Assembly: GCF_033958435.1 (NCBI RefSeq)
Contig: NC_134137.1
Location: 111,052,501-111,116,500, forward strand
Direction: 5' to 3'
DNA length: 64,000 nt
Source: Carettochelys insculpta
Lineage: Eukaryota; Chordata; Testudines; Carettochelyidae
The notes beneath the pieces were generated by a model. That model worked only from the letters and a program-made list of their open reading frames with translations. It did not search any database and was not told where the DNA came from. How positions within the stretch are numbered: the stretch's first letter is position 1; each line of letters begins with the position of its first letter. Made by a program: the position numbers and the translations under genes. This document shows, one piece after another, positions 21,850 through 32,454 of the stretch.

Positions 21850-24800
21850 GGTAAGTTTTCCCAATGCTTAATTACCCTCACTGATAAAAATTAACAACTT
21901 ATTTCCAGTCTGAATTACAAAGGTGATGCTTATTTGCCCTTTCCTATTTGCTCAGAGTAGCAATACCCGTGTTGGCTTTATTTCCACCTCCATCTGCCTA
22001 GGACCATTCTTTTAAGGTGCAGAACTTGCTATCACTCTCCATGCTTGAGATGGGGGCTACACCTTATCTCTACCCACAAACAGGGTGAAGCAAAATTTGG
22101 CAGCCTGTAAGATAGGTGTCTTGTTGTGCCACATACAGATCACTCTCAGACACCTGAGATCTTCACTGGCTGCTTATCAGGCAGAGTTGAAATGTTGGTT
22201 TTTGACGTCTAATCCCCTGAATGTTTTAGTTCTCGCATGCCTGAGGGCCCACCTCTCGCACCTCTGCAATCAGCAGAGGTGCATGAGCTCTCTTGGCTTA
22301 CTAGAGGTAGCTGCAGGCAAGTGCTCTCCAACAGGTGCTTTTTGGCTTCTGAATGTGCCTGCCCCACTTGGCATGAAATAGCCTAAATTGGACTCTTTTG
22401 TGTGCACAGCAACACCCATCTAGTTTGGAAGGGCGGGAGAACGGTTTCTTAGTATTTGCATCACTTAAAGCTGAACGTATCAGTTTCCTTTCAGCAGAGC
22501 AGAATATTTGTTTTCAGCGTGACGCATTCTGAAGAGGCGACGAGAGAGAAGCTGCAGAAGAGCAGCCCTCAGACTTGAGATGGGCTCTTGGCAAACCTCA
22601 TTTATGCGGTTTGTGGTCAATCCAACTTATGCAGCTCGTGGATAATGTCCTGGGAATGGTCCAGATGAAACAGAATTACGTTATCTGGAAAATACCAGGA
22701 ATAGATAAAGCTGTGCCTGGCAGTGTGTGAGGTCAATCGGAATAATTATTTTGGGATGACTCTTTAACACTGGTATGTAAAGCCCCTCCCCTCCACTCCG
22801 AATGACTGCTTCACTACTTTTCAGGCAATTCCGAGTTTTTACTCCTGGGCTTCCATCTGCAAATCAGAAAGCCCCAACCTAAATAGGGAAATGGCAGCGG
22901 TTCAGTTCAAGCCATCCAGAGTTCAGAGATGCCTCTGACTCAGCAACAGGATCTTCAGTCAGACTTTTCTAGTCATGGCTTATGCAGAGCTTCAGTGATA
23001 TGTTGAGGGGCACTTTGATGCCAGACAGAGCTTGGGGGCTGGGAGGAAATTCTAACAATTCCAGTAAAACTGCCACGGGTTAACAAAAATCTGCAATACT
23101 GGAGTGGAGAGAGGCCAGCAAAAGAGACCTGCAAGCAAGAAGAGTAAAACACCATTTGGAATCTGGCCAAGAGACTAAACATTGGCAGTTGCACAGCCGG
23201 CAGGCAAAACAAACGGTAAAATAGAGGGGCTTGAGGGAGGTCACTTTAAAAGCTGATCCTTATAGCTCTGAGAACTGTTCTCCACCTCGCAGCGTCCTAA
23301 TCTAGCCCCAAATATGTGGCCTTTCAAGCCACACTTACACTGTAAGGGCAATGATTCTGGCTGAGCGGCAAGCTGCCCAGTTTTGGGGAAAGGATTAGCC
23401 TGTCCCAGTGGGCCAAAGCCTCTGGGAGTTACATTATGCCCCAAAAGGAAGTCAGGTTACATGCATGAGGTCTCTACCTTCTTTGTGCCACAACACAAAG
23501 TCGGGACAATTTGCTGCCACTGCTCCTGGAGGTGTTTTCTTCACAGCTGGTGAGACTGGAAGAGTTCCATCAACACCGTCTGGGTGTGAAGTGAACATTA
23601 TCCCAGATTACCGAAGTGTCCCTTTCAAGGACCTCCCATGAGCATCGCTGTAGTGATTCTTTGGTGTATTTGTTTTCCTTTCTCCCAAGTGGACAGGAAT
23701 GGGACTGTCTGTAAGAGAGAGCCTGCCAAATTCTCGAGTGAGCCATTTTTAAATACTTTCCTGTCTGACTTGCTGATGTTCAGTTAGCTGTGGAAAAACC
23801 TTCCCTAGGGAAGATGTATGACTCTCTGATTCCTCACTACCACACCCTCAGCCCAAATGCAGTGCACATACCCTGTGATGGGCACTTGCAGACAGGATAC
23901 ATCTCTTCAAGCAATGCTCAGCCAATCAAGAGGAATTACATCTTCAAACAGAGCGGCTTCTAGTGGTACAGGGGGATGGATCAGTTGCTATTTTACATCA
24001 GTAGTAAAGGCTTCTATGTGTATTTATTGCAGAATAATCCATTTATTTTGCAGAGAAAGAGTTAATTAATAATTTGGCTGTTTTCTCTAAAATTGTTGGC
24101 TAACATTCAAATAAGTTTCTAAATTCAGAAGTACTGCCTGTCTCTGAAAGTCAAATATCTACCTGCTCTCTTTAATGAGTCTAGACTTACTAGTTAAAAG
24201 AGATAAGTCAACTTTTTTTAAAAAAACGTTTTTTCATTGAACCTCTAAGTAACATTACAATATAGATTCCTCAAAGGAGCAGTTTATCACTCCGTATAAC
24301 AAGCTGTCAAGTTAAAAGTATGTTAATGATAACAGCATACTGGGATACATATTGGATAATTCAGCATTACAACAAGAATGTTATCTAAATTATATCTGGT
24401 GTTGTGAGTCATTGATTGTCTCTTTCTCTTGTCCCTCTCTGTGCCACCGAGATGGTGTGGACATTTTTGAACTCTGACAGACAGTAACACTGAATTGTGA
24501 TATGAGGCAAACCAGCTGTTTTTCTTCATGCGAGCATCTAGGGAAGGAGAAAAAGGATCCAATGTATGAACTTATTCAGGCCTTTGAATATATTTAAAGA
24601 AGAGATCAAATCTGGTAGCACTGCATTTGGGGAACAGCTTGTTTGGAGAATTATTTGTACACTATCCCCAGGACACTGTAGTGTTACGCTGACTAACTTG
24701 TGCTATGTTCTTTCTGTTCTTGGACCCACGTTGAAATGTGCTACAATGCTTGCTGTGAGCCATGTTCTTGCTGTTTTGTGCAGGAAGGTCTGTTGGAACT

Positions 24801-25060
24801 CCTTGGGTGATCACAATACGCTGTGTTTTTCTATGACACAATTCATTCATAATTTTGGAAGGATGGCTGGAAGGGTAATACTGTTATTTGAGTTTTATCT
24901 GATCTACAGACAATATGTACCATAACTAAGAATGCCTCGTATCAAAATTTGCCTGCTACACTCACTCAGAAGTCCTGACTCAGGCCTCAAATCTTAAAAA
25001 TCTCATGGTTTTAAACTAAAAAACAATATAAATGATAGATTACATTCTTTTTATTTGCCT
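21850..25060. other. No gene seen
   Basis: The plus frame at 22085-22381 (98 residues, ITLRHLRSSLAAYQAELK near its start) faintly resembles the segment after the reverse transcriptase in some LINEs. I could not confirm it. The rest shows no exon or assignable repeat. Confidence 0.4.
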
Positions 25061-25240
25061 TCTAAAAAGTCTCAGAGGGGTAGCTGTGTTAGTCTGTACC
25101 TGCAAAAACAATGAGAAGCTGTGTTACACCTCAGAGACTAACAGATTTATTAGGGCATAAGTTAGTGGATGTTATATGATATCTGTCATCAAGTGCTAGC
25201 AATGCCCTTGTATGGCCATGTATAGTGCCAGCAATGCCTC

Positions 25241-25465
25241 AATGCTATGTATATTGGCCAAACCGGTCAGTCTTTGGGCCAAAGGATAAATGGACACAAA
25301 TCAGACATCAGGAAGGGTAACACAAATAAACCTGCCTGGGAACACTTTAACCTAGCTGGTCATTCAGTAGGGGATTAGAAAGTAGCTATCCTTCTTCAGA
25401 GGAAATTTAAAACCCAATTACAAAAGGAGACAGCTGAACTGGAGTTCATTTGCAAGTTCAGTTAG
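25241..25465 (+). pseudogene. PLE GIY-YIG endonuclease fragment
   Basis: One frame reads NAMYIGQTGQSLGQRINGHK, then EHFNLAGHS, one stop, then KVAILLQRKFKTQ and KETAELEFICKF to a stop at 25463. A CQQC pair lies just upstream. The YIG motif, following Arg, and the His-containing stretch fit the GIY-YIG nuclease that PLEs carry after their reverse transcriptase, with a CCHH-type finger nearby. This nuclease would nick target DNA for priming. One internal TAG (about codon 49) breaks the frame; otherwise it is readable. The 51.6-kb PLE keeps the same C-terminal part (KVAILQQKN, RETAELHFICKFDTL) on minus. Confidence 0.6.
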
Positions 25466-25662
25466 AAATAGTTTAGGACTGATTAAGGATCTTGATTGGT
25501 TAACATGCCACAAAGACAATTTCCCCTCTCTTGATAGTCACTTTTCCACAACAAATGCTGCCAATGAGACACATTCACCCTGATTTGATTAGACTCATTA
25601 ACTCTGGTCCTACACTCGACAAGTATTTCTTTTGTTTTCTGATATATACTCTGCCTCTCTAA

Positions 25663-26098
25663 GGCTACGTCTACACGTGCCCCAAACTTCGAAATGGCCA
25701 CGCAAATGGCCATTTCGAAGTTTACTAATGAAGCGCTGAAATGCATATTCAGCGCTTCATTAGCATGCGGGCGGCAGCGGCACTTCGAAATTGACGCGGC
25801 TCGCCACCGCGCGGCTCGTCCAGACAGGGCTCCTTTTCGAAAGGACCCCGCCTACTTCGAAGTCCCCTTATTCCCATGCGTTGATGGGAATAAGGGGACT
25901 TCGAAGTAGGCGGGGTCCTTTCGAAAAGGAGCCCCATCTGGATGAGCCGCGCGGCGGCGAGCCGCGTCAATTTCGAAGTGTCGCTGCCGCCCGCATGCTA
26001 ATGAAGTGCTGAATATGCATTTCAGCGCTTCATTAGTAAACTTCGAAATGGCCATTTGCGTGGCCATTTCGAAGTTTGGGGCACGTGTAGACACGGCC
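25663..26098. mobile_element. Harbinger-type MITE, near-perfect hierarchical palindrome
   Basis: The TAA duplication is exact (25660-25662 and 26099-26101). The left end GGCTACGTCTACACGTGCCC mirrors the right end GGGCACGTGTAGACACGGCC. The arms of about 215 bases pair over almost their whole length around about 25880. Each arm contains smaller hairpins: CTTCGAAATGGCC...GGCCATTTCGAAG and GCGCTGAAATGCATATTCAGCGC. TTCGAA is repeated many times. Confidence 0.9.
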
Positions 26099-26118
26099 TA
26101 AGTTCCATTTCAACTCAT

Positions 26119-26154
26119 TTGATGAAGTGGGCTTACCCAGGAAAGCTTATGCCT
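26119..26154 (+). ncRNA. Decayed hammerhead-like core of the 25-kb PLE
   Basis: TTGATGA replaces CTGATGA (C3 to U). Stem II GTGGG/CCCAG is mostly kept, and GAAAGCTTATGCC keeps GAAA and stem III, but U16.1 is C. It would be inactive. Confidence 0.4.
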
Positions 26155-26646
26155 TAATAAATCTGTGAGTCTCTAAGGTGCCACATGACTCACCATTGCT
26201 TTTTATTGCTTGTGCAGTTCTGAATCTCTAGGGCTCACTTGGATCACATTTTCAACATCCTCCCTGAAATCAAAAAGGTACAAACTTACTTTTTTATAAA
26301 AATGAAAGCAGAAACTCTCCTGTTATCACTTGCCACCAATGATGGGGTATTTAAAAATCCCACCAAATATTGCAACGCTGATTATGAAGTTGTAAGAGTT
26401 GGCAGCGGTGTAATTATCTGAGCTAAATTTGAGGCATCCAATGACTTTCTCTGAGATAGTGAGGGGTTATGGTGGGTGGGGAGGGAGGAATTTTAGGGGA
26501 ATTGGAAATAGTGAAGATGAAGATGAGGAAAATTAATTCTTCTGTTGCTGCACTTAGGAGTCTTGTAAGGCTACTTGTTGAAACTCCAATGTGAAAGAAA
26601 CAGTAAAGGATCAGTTCCACCCACTTCCATTAATGTAACAGTCACA

Positions 26647-27082
26647 GGCTGTGTCCACACTAGCCAAAAACTTCGAAATGGCCATGCAAATGGCCATGTC
26701 GAAGTTTACTAATGAAGCGCTGAAATACATATTCAGCGCCTCATTAGCACGCAGGTGGCCGCAGCACTTCAAAATTGATGCGGCTCGCCGTTGCGTGGCT
26801 CGTCCAGATGTGGCTCCTTTTCGAAAGGACCCCGGCTACTTCGAAGTCCCCTTATTCCCATCTGCTCGTAGGAATAAGGGGACTTTGAAGTAGGTGGGGT
26901 CCTTTCGAAAAGGAGCCCTGTCTGGATGAGCCACGCGGCAGCGAGCTGCATCAATTTCAAAGTGCCGCGGCCGCCCGCATGCTAATGAGGCGCCGAATAT
27001 GTATTTCAGCGCTTCATTAGTAAACTTCGACATGGCCATTTGCATGGCCATTTTGAAGTTTTTGGCTAGTGTAGACGTAGCC
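26647..27082. mobile_element. Harbinger-type palindromic MITE
   Basis: The ends are GGCTGTGTCCACACTAGCC and GGCTAGTGTAGACGTAGCC. The flanking triplets ACA and ACT differ by one base. The inside follows the same long palindrome as the 25.7-kb and 5.2-kb copies, centred near 26868. Confidence 0.8.
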
Positions 27083-27596
27083 ACTGTGTCAGAGCAATCC
27101 TTTCCTCAAACTATTAGGAAGAATTACTATACTTTGCACAAATTCTAAACAATTATCTGTATTTCTGATGGCACAGATGAGTCATACTTTGCATATTCAG
27201 TGCATCATCAAAGGCTGAGTACAGCTGATGTCGCTAACAAGAAAATTATGTTCTGCATCAACCTGGATTATATTTAAATAGGGTGGGGAAAGGGGAAATA
27301 GCCAAAGTTCTCACTGATGCATCCCGAGAATTTTTTTAACCCAAATTATGCCCATATTGTGCCTTTTCTGTTTAAATATGTACGTGGGTTGTGTGCGCTA
27401 TTCAGAGCAGGAGCTGAATCTCTTTCCTACTGGTATTTCTGAGGTATCTCAGCACAATGAAGTAATTAAAATAGCACTGACCATGTCCAAAATGGAAACA
27501 GTTTACTTTAGGTCACTGTAAGCAGGTCAGATTGGTGTGGGATGTCACTGGCTGTGGAAAGGCCTCATTTGAGATCTGAGCATAAACAGCATTAGG

Positions 27597-27888
27597 CCAG
27601 GGTTACACTCTAAACTTACATCAGTAGAACTATGTCGCGTGCATTGTGAAGAATCCACCCCCTTGGGTGACACAATTTTACCTACCTAACCTTCAGTGTA
27701 AACAGCACTGCTGGGGGAAGGTCTCCTCTCACTGACATAATGACCACCTCATGCAGAGGTGGATTAACTATACCAACAGGAGAATTATTCCTATCACAGT
27801 AATAGTATCATCACTGAGGCACTGGGTGGGGGGTGCAACTGCATTGGTGCAGCTGTGCCAATCTAGTGTTCTAAGCATAGCCCGGCCC
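27597..27888. mobile_element. MITE-like element, tentative
   Basis: GCCAGGGTTACACTCTAAAC on the left and TAGTGTTCTAAGCATAGCC on the right form an imperfect inverted pair. TACATCAGTAGAACTATGTC and related blocks inside resemble reptile Harbinger/hAT MITEs. Age makes the family uncertain. Confidence 0.4.
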
Positions 27889-28194
27889 TTGAACTCTGCC
27901 TATCTCCACCAGTAAGATCTCCTAGGTAGACGCTTTCTCTTTTGCTCCCCACACTAAGGGCTTTCTTCTCCTTGAATCATACCCAGGTAACAGGACAATA
28001 TCTCAGTTGTCTGTTGAAGGAAAAGAAAGACAGTGAACACTGAGAAGCATAAGTGAATGAATAATATGTCTAACTGGAGATTGGCTGTGTAGAGACAAGG
28101 CAACACAGTAGTCTTGCAGTAGACTCCTAACTCTGCCATGAAGCCTCTACAGCCTCCAAGCCAATCCCAAGTCTGGATGAAAGAGGAGGGTTGG

Positions 28195-29575
28195 TCAGAT
28201 GAGTGTCAATGTGCTGACCGTGAAACAACAATATGAATTAAATCTGCTGGCAGTACGACTAAATGATAAAACATGCCGGCTTGGACATCGCCCAGACAAA
28301 CAAGGTCTGAGACACTAAGCGAGTGATCGGGGTTGGGTCGATAAATTGGCAACTGAAAGAAAATTACAACTACCACTTATGTTATCAATTGGAACAGGAA
28401 AGATAGAAGTACCATTCAGCAGATATTGGCACTAAGACTGATGGAGAAAGCTCAACAAAAGAACAAGAACATATACACTTGCTTTGTCAATTTTCAAAGG
28501 CATTTGACAGTATAGATCAGAAAGTGACTTGGGCAGTGTTGGAGTCATACGGAGAGGATAGCAGACTGATACGGTTGTTGAAGGATATCAGTGACATGCA
28601 GAAGCAGCAGTCAGAACATGGGGGGAGTTGAGAAGTTGGTTTAAAACAAGTAGAGGTATGAGACAAGGAGATCCAATATCACCACGTATCTTTATCACGC
28701 ATCTGGAGAGAGCAATGGACAAGATCCAGGAAGAGGTAGAAGGAACATCTGTGCATGGGAAAAGATTAACAACTTGAGGTTGACGGATGATACAGTTATC
28801 ATTGAGGAAGATGAGGAGAAGCTAGCCTAAACAGTGCAGGTGCTAAATGAAGAAGGGAAGCAGTACGGACTGATTATGAACATTGATGAAACAAAAAACG
28901 GTACTTGGAGATAAGGAAATATGAAGGAAGATCAGTGTAGAAGGTATTGAACTAGAAAATGTAGAGAAATTCACGTATCCGGGGAGCAACATAACATATG
29001 ATCTAGACTGTCAGAAGGAAATAGCGACTAGAATAGTGAAAGCAAGAGCGAGTTTGAAGGTGATGGACAAGATCTGGAAAAGCAAAGCAATTAGCTTAGG
29101 AATAAAGCTGAGTGTCTTGAAAATGTGTGTATTCAGCAGCATGTTGTACAGATGTGAGACATGGATGATAATGAAAGATTCGAAAAGAAGAATATTGGCA
29201 TTTGAAAGGAGTTGTTATAGAAAGATTCTGAGAATAGGATGGATACAGAAGGTCACCAATGAGGAATTATATAGGAAGATACAGTTGAAAGAGAATCTGC
29301 TGCAGAAGGCTATAAAATGGAAGATGCAACTATTTGGGCATATTTGCAGAATGAACGATGAACGAAAAATCAAGACCCTGGTATTCAACATAATGGACAG
29401 TTTGAATAGGAGAGGCAGACCCCACAGAGAATGGGTAGATTATATAGTAGATTGGTGTGGAGCTAGTCTACAGAAACTAAGCCACTCAGCAATGGGCAGG
29501 GAAAGATGGAAAGAAAAAGTGAGAGAGGCATCAGACACCAATGGGCTCTGAACCCACAGTTATTGATGATGATGA
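28195..29575 (+). mobile_element. LINE of unassigned clade, 5'-truncated
   Basis: A decayed reverse-transcriptase body (28470-28930) runs into a 171-residue open C-terminal part (29036-29551) and ends in a GATGATGATGAG tail at about 29565-29577. The A/G-rich coding strand and frame are unlike the CR1 copies here, so this is a separate LINE lineage. Confidence 0.65.
28470..29551 (+). pseudogene. LINE reverse transcriptase, C-terminal half
   Basis: Ordered blocks are: TCFVNFQRAFDSIDQKVTW (RT block with the first Asp); VGLKQVEV-like remains of the G-RQGDPISP block after a frameshift; NLRLTDDTVIIEEDEE, where the catalytic FADD reads LTDD; and then an open run from 29036 with KARASLKVMDKIWKSK, LSVLKMCVFSSMLYRCETW, RSCYRKILRIGWIQ, GHICRMNDERK, RRGRPHREWVDYIVDW and ERWKEKVREASDTNGL to a TGA. 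RT blocks, thumb and the GRP-W-D end are the usual order in nuclease-type LINEs. Stops and frameshifts in the first half silence it. Confidence 0.65.
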
Positions 29576-29822
29576 GTGGACTCCTGAATGTAATTTTGAA
29601 GTTATTTGCAATGTCTTTTGACCCTTAGTTCTGATGTTACAATGTCATATTTACACTAGGGTTTAACAAACCACGCATGCTACTGGGATTTCAGTTAAAC
29701 TCCTGTGAGCATTGCCTCAAAGTTTCCTGATTCTCTGCCAGTTTTGTAAGGTGGAGACTAAGTGGATTGCTCCTGCCCGTCAAAGACAATCCCTTTTTCA
29801 GGCACACTGTTAGTAGCTTAGG

Positions 29823-30190
29823 CTATGTCTGCATTATATGATAAAGTCGATTTTAAGGCAGTTAGCTTGATTTTACTTTGTCACTGTGTTCACTATAAAT
29901 ACCATTAGGTTGATTTTACAGAGCACTAAGGTCAATATTATAACACTGTTGAAAGTGACTTGGCGTAGCGTCAAGTTTGAATTTAAAGGTTTGTATTAAG
30001 GCCAACGTGGAAATGCCATATCATTAAATTGACTTTATTAGCCTCGAGAGGTGTCCCGTATGTGTCCCACTATGCCCCACGGTTGTCTGCTCTGGCTGCT
30101 TCCATCTCTGCTGCTCTCTAGGTGCACAGGAATTAGGCAACAGGAAGCTTGTGCATGTGAATGCTGTACCAGGACTCCCATGGCAGTTAG
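29823..30190. mobile_element. Harbinger-type MITE, left end preserved
   Basis: GGCTATGTCTGCATTATATG at the start matches Harbinger-type ends. AAATTGACTTTATTAGCC and GTCGATTTTAAGGC blocks lie inside. The right end is not visible; it may be cut by the CR1 that follows. Confidence 0.45.
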
Positions 30191-30204
30191 GTAGTGTGGT
30201 CATG

Positions 30205-30626
30205 CTTGTATGAGAGGCTCAGAAATGTCCTTCTTTACTATAAACCCATTAAAAAGAGAAGATTGAGGGGGGACATGATAGCAGTTTTCAGGTATCTAAA
30301 AGGGTGTCATAAGGCAGAGGGAGGGAACTTCTTCTTCCTTGCCTCTGAGGATAGAACAAGAGGTGATGGACTGAAACTGCAGCAGGGGAGGGTCAGGTTG
30401 GACATTAGGAAAAAGTTCCTAACTGTCAGGGTGATCAAACACTGGAACAAATTGCCAAGGGAGGTGGTAGAATCTCCATCACTGGAGCTGTTTAAGAAGA
30501 GGTTAGATAGATGGCTTTCAGGGATGGTCTAGAAAGTGCTTGGTCCTGCCATGAGGGCAGGTGGCTGGACTCGATGGCCTCTCGAGGTCCCTTCCAGTCC
30601 TACTCTTCTATGATTCTATGATTCTA
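30205..30626 (+). mobile_element. CR1 LINE 3' end
   Basis: The plus frame ending at 30532 reads RRLRGDMIAVFRYLKG, LQQGRVRLDIRKKFLTVRV, HWNKLPREVVESPSLELFKK and a final DRWLSGMV, the conserved C-terminus of CR1 ORF2. The 3' untranslated part has CTGGACTCGATGGCCTCTCG and ends in two ATTCTATG-type octamers. The 5' part is missing, as usual for CR1. This copy is young-looking: about 110 codons with no stop. Confidence 0.9.
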
Positions 30627-30629
30627 CAA

Positions 30630-31363
30630 AAATAGCCCCAACACAGAGCGGTGACTTCTTCCCCGCACAGGATATAGCAGGAGAGGCCGAGATTGTTTCT
30701 TCAGAGCTGGCACCAGCCCCTGCCCCGTGTGGTGGTTAGGCTGTAGGGTTGTACTTGTATGACAGGCTGAGAAACTTCTTTTTGGTGGTTCACATTTGTA
30801 CAGGGGCAGCCCCCCACCTCCCCCACACACACAGGTGCCAGGCAGTCGGAGTTCCTCCTGCACCCAACCAGCCCCTCCCAATAAAAACACATGCCTGCAG
30901 TGTAGCTGCCAGATAGCACCATGTCCTGGCTTGGGCACTGATGGCTCCAAAGGTGGGAAAGATTCTCAGGGGCTTGTTGTCACCAGGGGGAAGTCTCTTC
31001 CCTTGGCAAAAATTCTGGGGGCTTGCTGTCACTGGGGGAAGGGACTGTTTCAACTCGCCCTTTAACCAATAATCCCGTGCCCCACAACACCCCAATAGAC
31101 TGTGGGGGGCCAGCCCCCACAGTTACAGTCAATCGGGGCTGCCCCCCACTCCACCCGAGCAACACGCTGAAGAGACCATCTCACCTGGCCCTTCAGCCAA
31201 TTACCTCCCACCCCATGATACACCTTATAGAAGTTCAGGGGGCTGGATATGGCAGTCCCATGCCTGGAGTCTAGTTGGCTTATCAGCTAGAAGTCATACC
31301 ATTCTGCCCAGGCAGGGGTGCTTTCAAGGGGAGGAAAAGTGCCTGGAGGCCAAGTTGAGATGA
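30630..31363. other. GC-rich unassigned DNA with internal duplications
   Basis: No gene was seen. GGGGCTTGTTGTCACCAGGG (about 30970) recurs as GGGGGCTTGCTGTCACTGGG (about 31017), and a CCAATAATCCCGTGCCCCAC block (about 31066) recurs as CCAATTACCTCCCACCCCAT (about 31197). This may be an eroded repeat element. Confidence 0.4.
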
Positions 31364-31376
31364 CACAGACACCTGG

Positions 31377-31422
31377 TGTCAAGTATCAGCGGGGTAGCCG
31401 TGTTAGTGTGGATCTGCAAAAG
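31377..31422 (-). mobile_element. 46-bp PLE 3'-end insertion
   Basis: The flanks CACAGACACCTGG (31364-31376 and 31423-31435) are identical 13-bp copies. Between them lie only 46 bases whose reverse complement (CTTTTGCAGATCC, ACACTAACACGGCTACC) is the extreme 3' tail of the other PLE copies. This is a maximally 5'-truncated insertion. Confidence 0.75.
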
Positions 31423-31435
31423 CACAGACACCTGG

Positions 31436-32430
31436 GTAATCCCAGGGCACAGCCATTCTGGCATGCGGAAATTTGGTGAGCTCCATCCCCCGTGTTGGAC
31501 ACATCTGTGTGGCGAAGTGGGAAGCTAAAAATGCTACATCATAGATTGTCTTCTTTCGCCTGCCTGAGGGAGTTGCCTTTAGTTGTTATGGTTTGCACCT
31601 TTCTCAACTTTACCAGCCTTCTCAAGCCAGACTGGTTCACTTGTCCTTTTTACTATCCGGTCTTCCCCCCATGGCTGTCATGTGAGCTACCAATGGAAAA
31701 CATTCATCATTTCAGTGCAGGTATTTCTTTTTATCCGTGTTATTTTTAATCTGATGTGGAATGGCGACATGGTGTTAAAAGCTTATGGAAAGTGGGCCTG
31801 TTATCCTACAGCTGCTTAGATGGCTAAAAGACGAGATCAGAAGTAATTAAATTACGGCCTTAAAATGGAAATACATGCATAGAAGCAAAAGTGTCCTAAG
31901 AACTTCATTGTATCTTCTCCAAGTGAATGCCTTTGAAATGGAATATGTGAACTATGGAGTAATTACAGTAGGCAACAGTTAATTATGCAGATGCTCTCAG
32001 TCTTTTATTCCTCCTTTTGGGGATGCTTTGCAGCTCCGATGGGAGTCTTCCATGTCCCCATTATTCTCCCCCATGTTCTCTTTCCTGCTTCAGATCAGTC
32101 ACTACCTTTACCATGAAAGAGGAGTGGCTGAGATTTCCCATCCTGCTCACTCCTGTAATAGGCAATATGTTAGTGCACAGACAGTAATGTGCATGTTCTC
32201 TTTAGATGGCCATCTGAACAAGCTTATGTGCCTCCAAGAATAAAAGCTGATTATGAACATTGAGACTATTGGGGAATATTATGTAATTCTGAATAAAGCC
32301 CAAGTTGTCATGTCATACCCTAAAGTTGGTAATTCTGTGTACAATCCACAGCGCTCATCTGGTACAGAGCAGTGCCTTGAAGGAGCCCATGGTATGTGAA
32401 CTTCTCCTCTTGGTGGTCACTCAATAACAA
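31436..32430. other. No gene seen
   Basis: AT-rich unique-looking DNA; no exon or assigned repeat. Confidence 0.45.
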
Positions 32431-32454
32431 GGAGAACGTCTTCACGTCACCCTA

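Larger units (their letters stand above)
25072..26203 (+). mobile_element. PLE with GIY-YIG body, interrupted by a MITE
   Basis: The left end is the inverted 3' tail (TCAGAGGGGTAGCTGTGTTAG, read on plus). Next comes a plus-strand body with a GIY-YIG-like frame, a decayed hammerhead-like core at 26119-26154 and a truncated tail (CTAAGGTGCCACATGACTC). A 436-bp palindromic MITE (25663-26098) sits inside with its own TAA duplication. The outer target duplication is not clear. The tail-plus-inverted-body plan equals the other PLE copies. Confidence 0.65.

Noticed and set aside
22085..22381. A 98-residue plus frame with a faint resemblance to a LINE segment after the RT
   Set aside because: The resemblance is too weak to call without a search.
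25694..26094. Several about 70-130-residue frames with the same sequence on both strands (TRLAAARLIQ, GPFEKEPCLDEPRGGEPRQF) at 5.3, 25.8 and 26.8 kb
   Set aside because: They are produced by palindromic MITEs: each arm encodes the same residues in both directions. There is no coding evidence beyond the symmetry.
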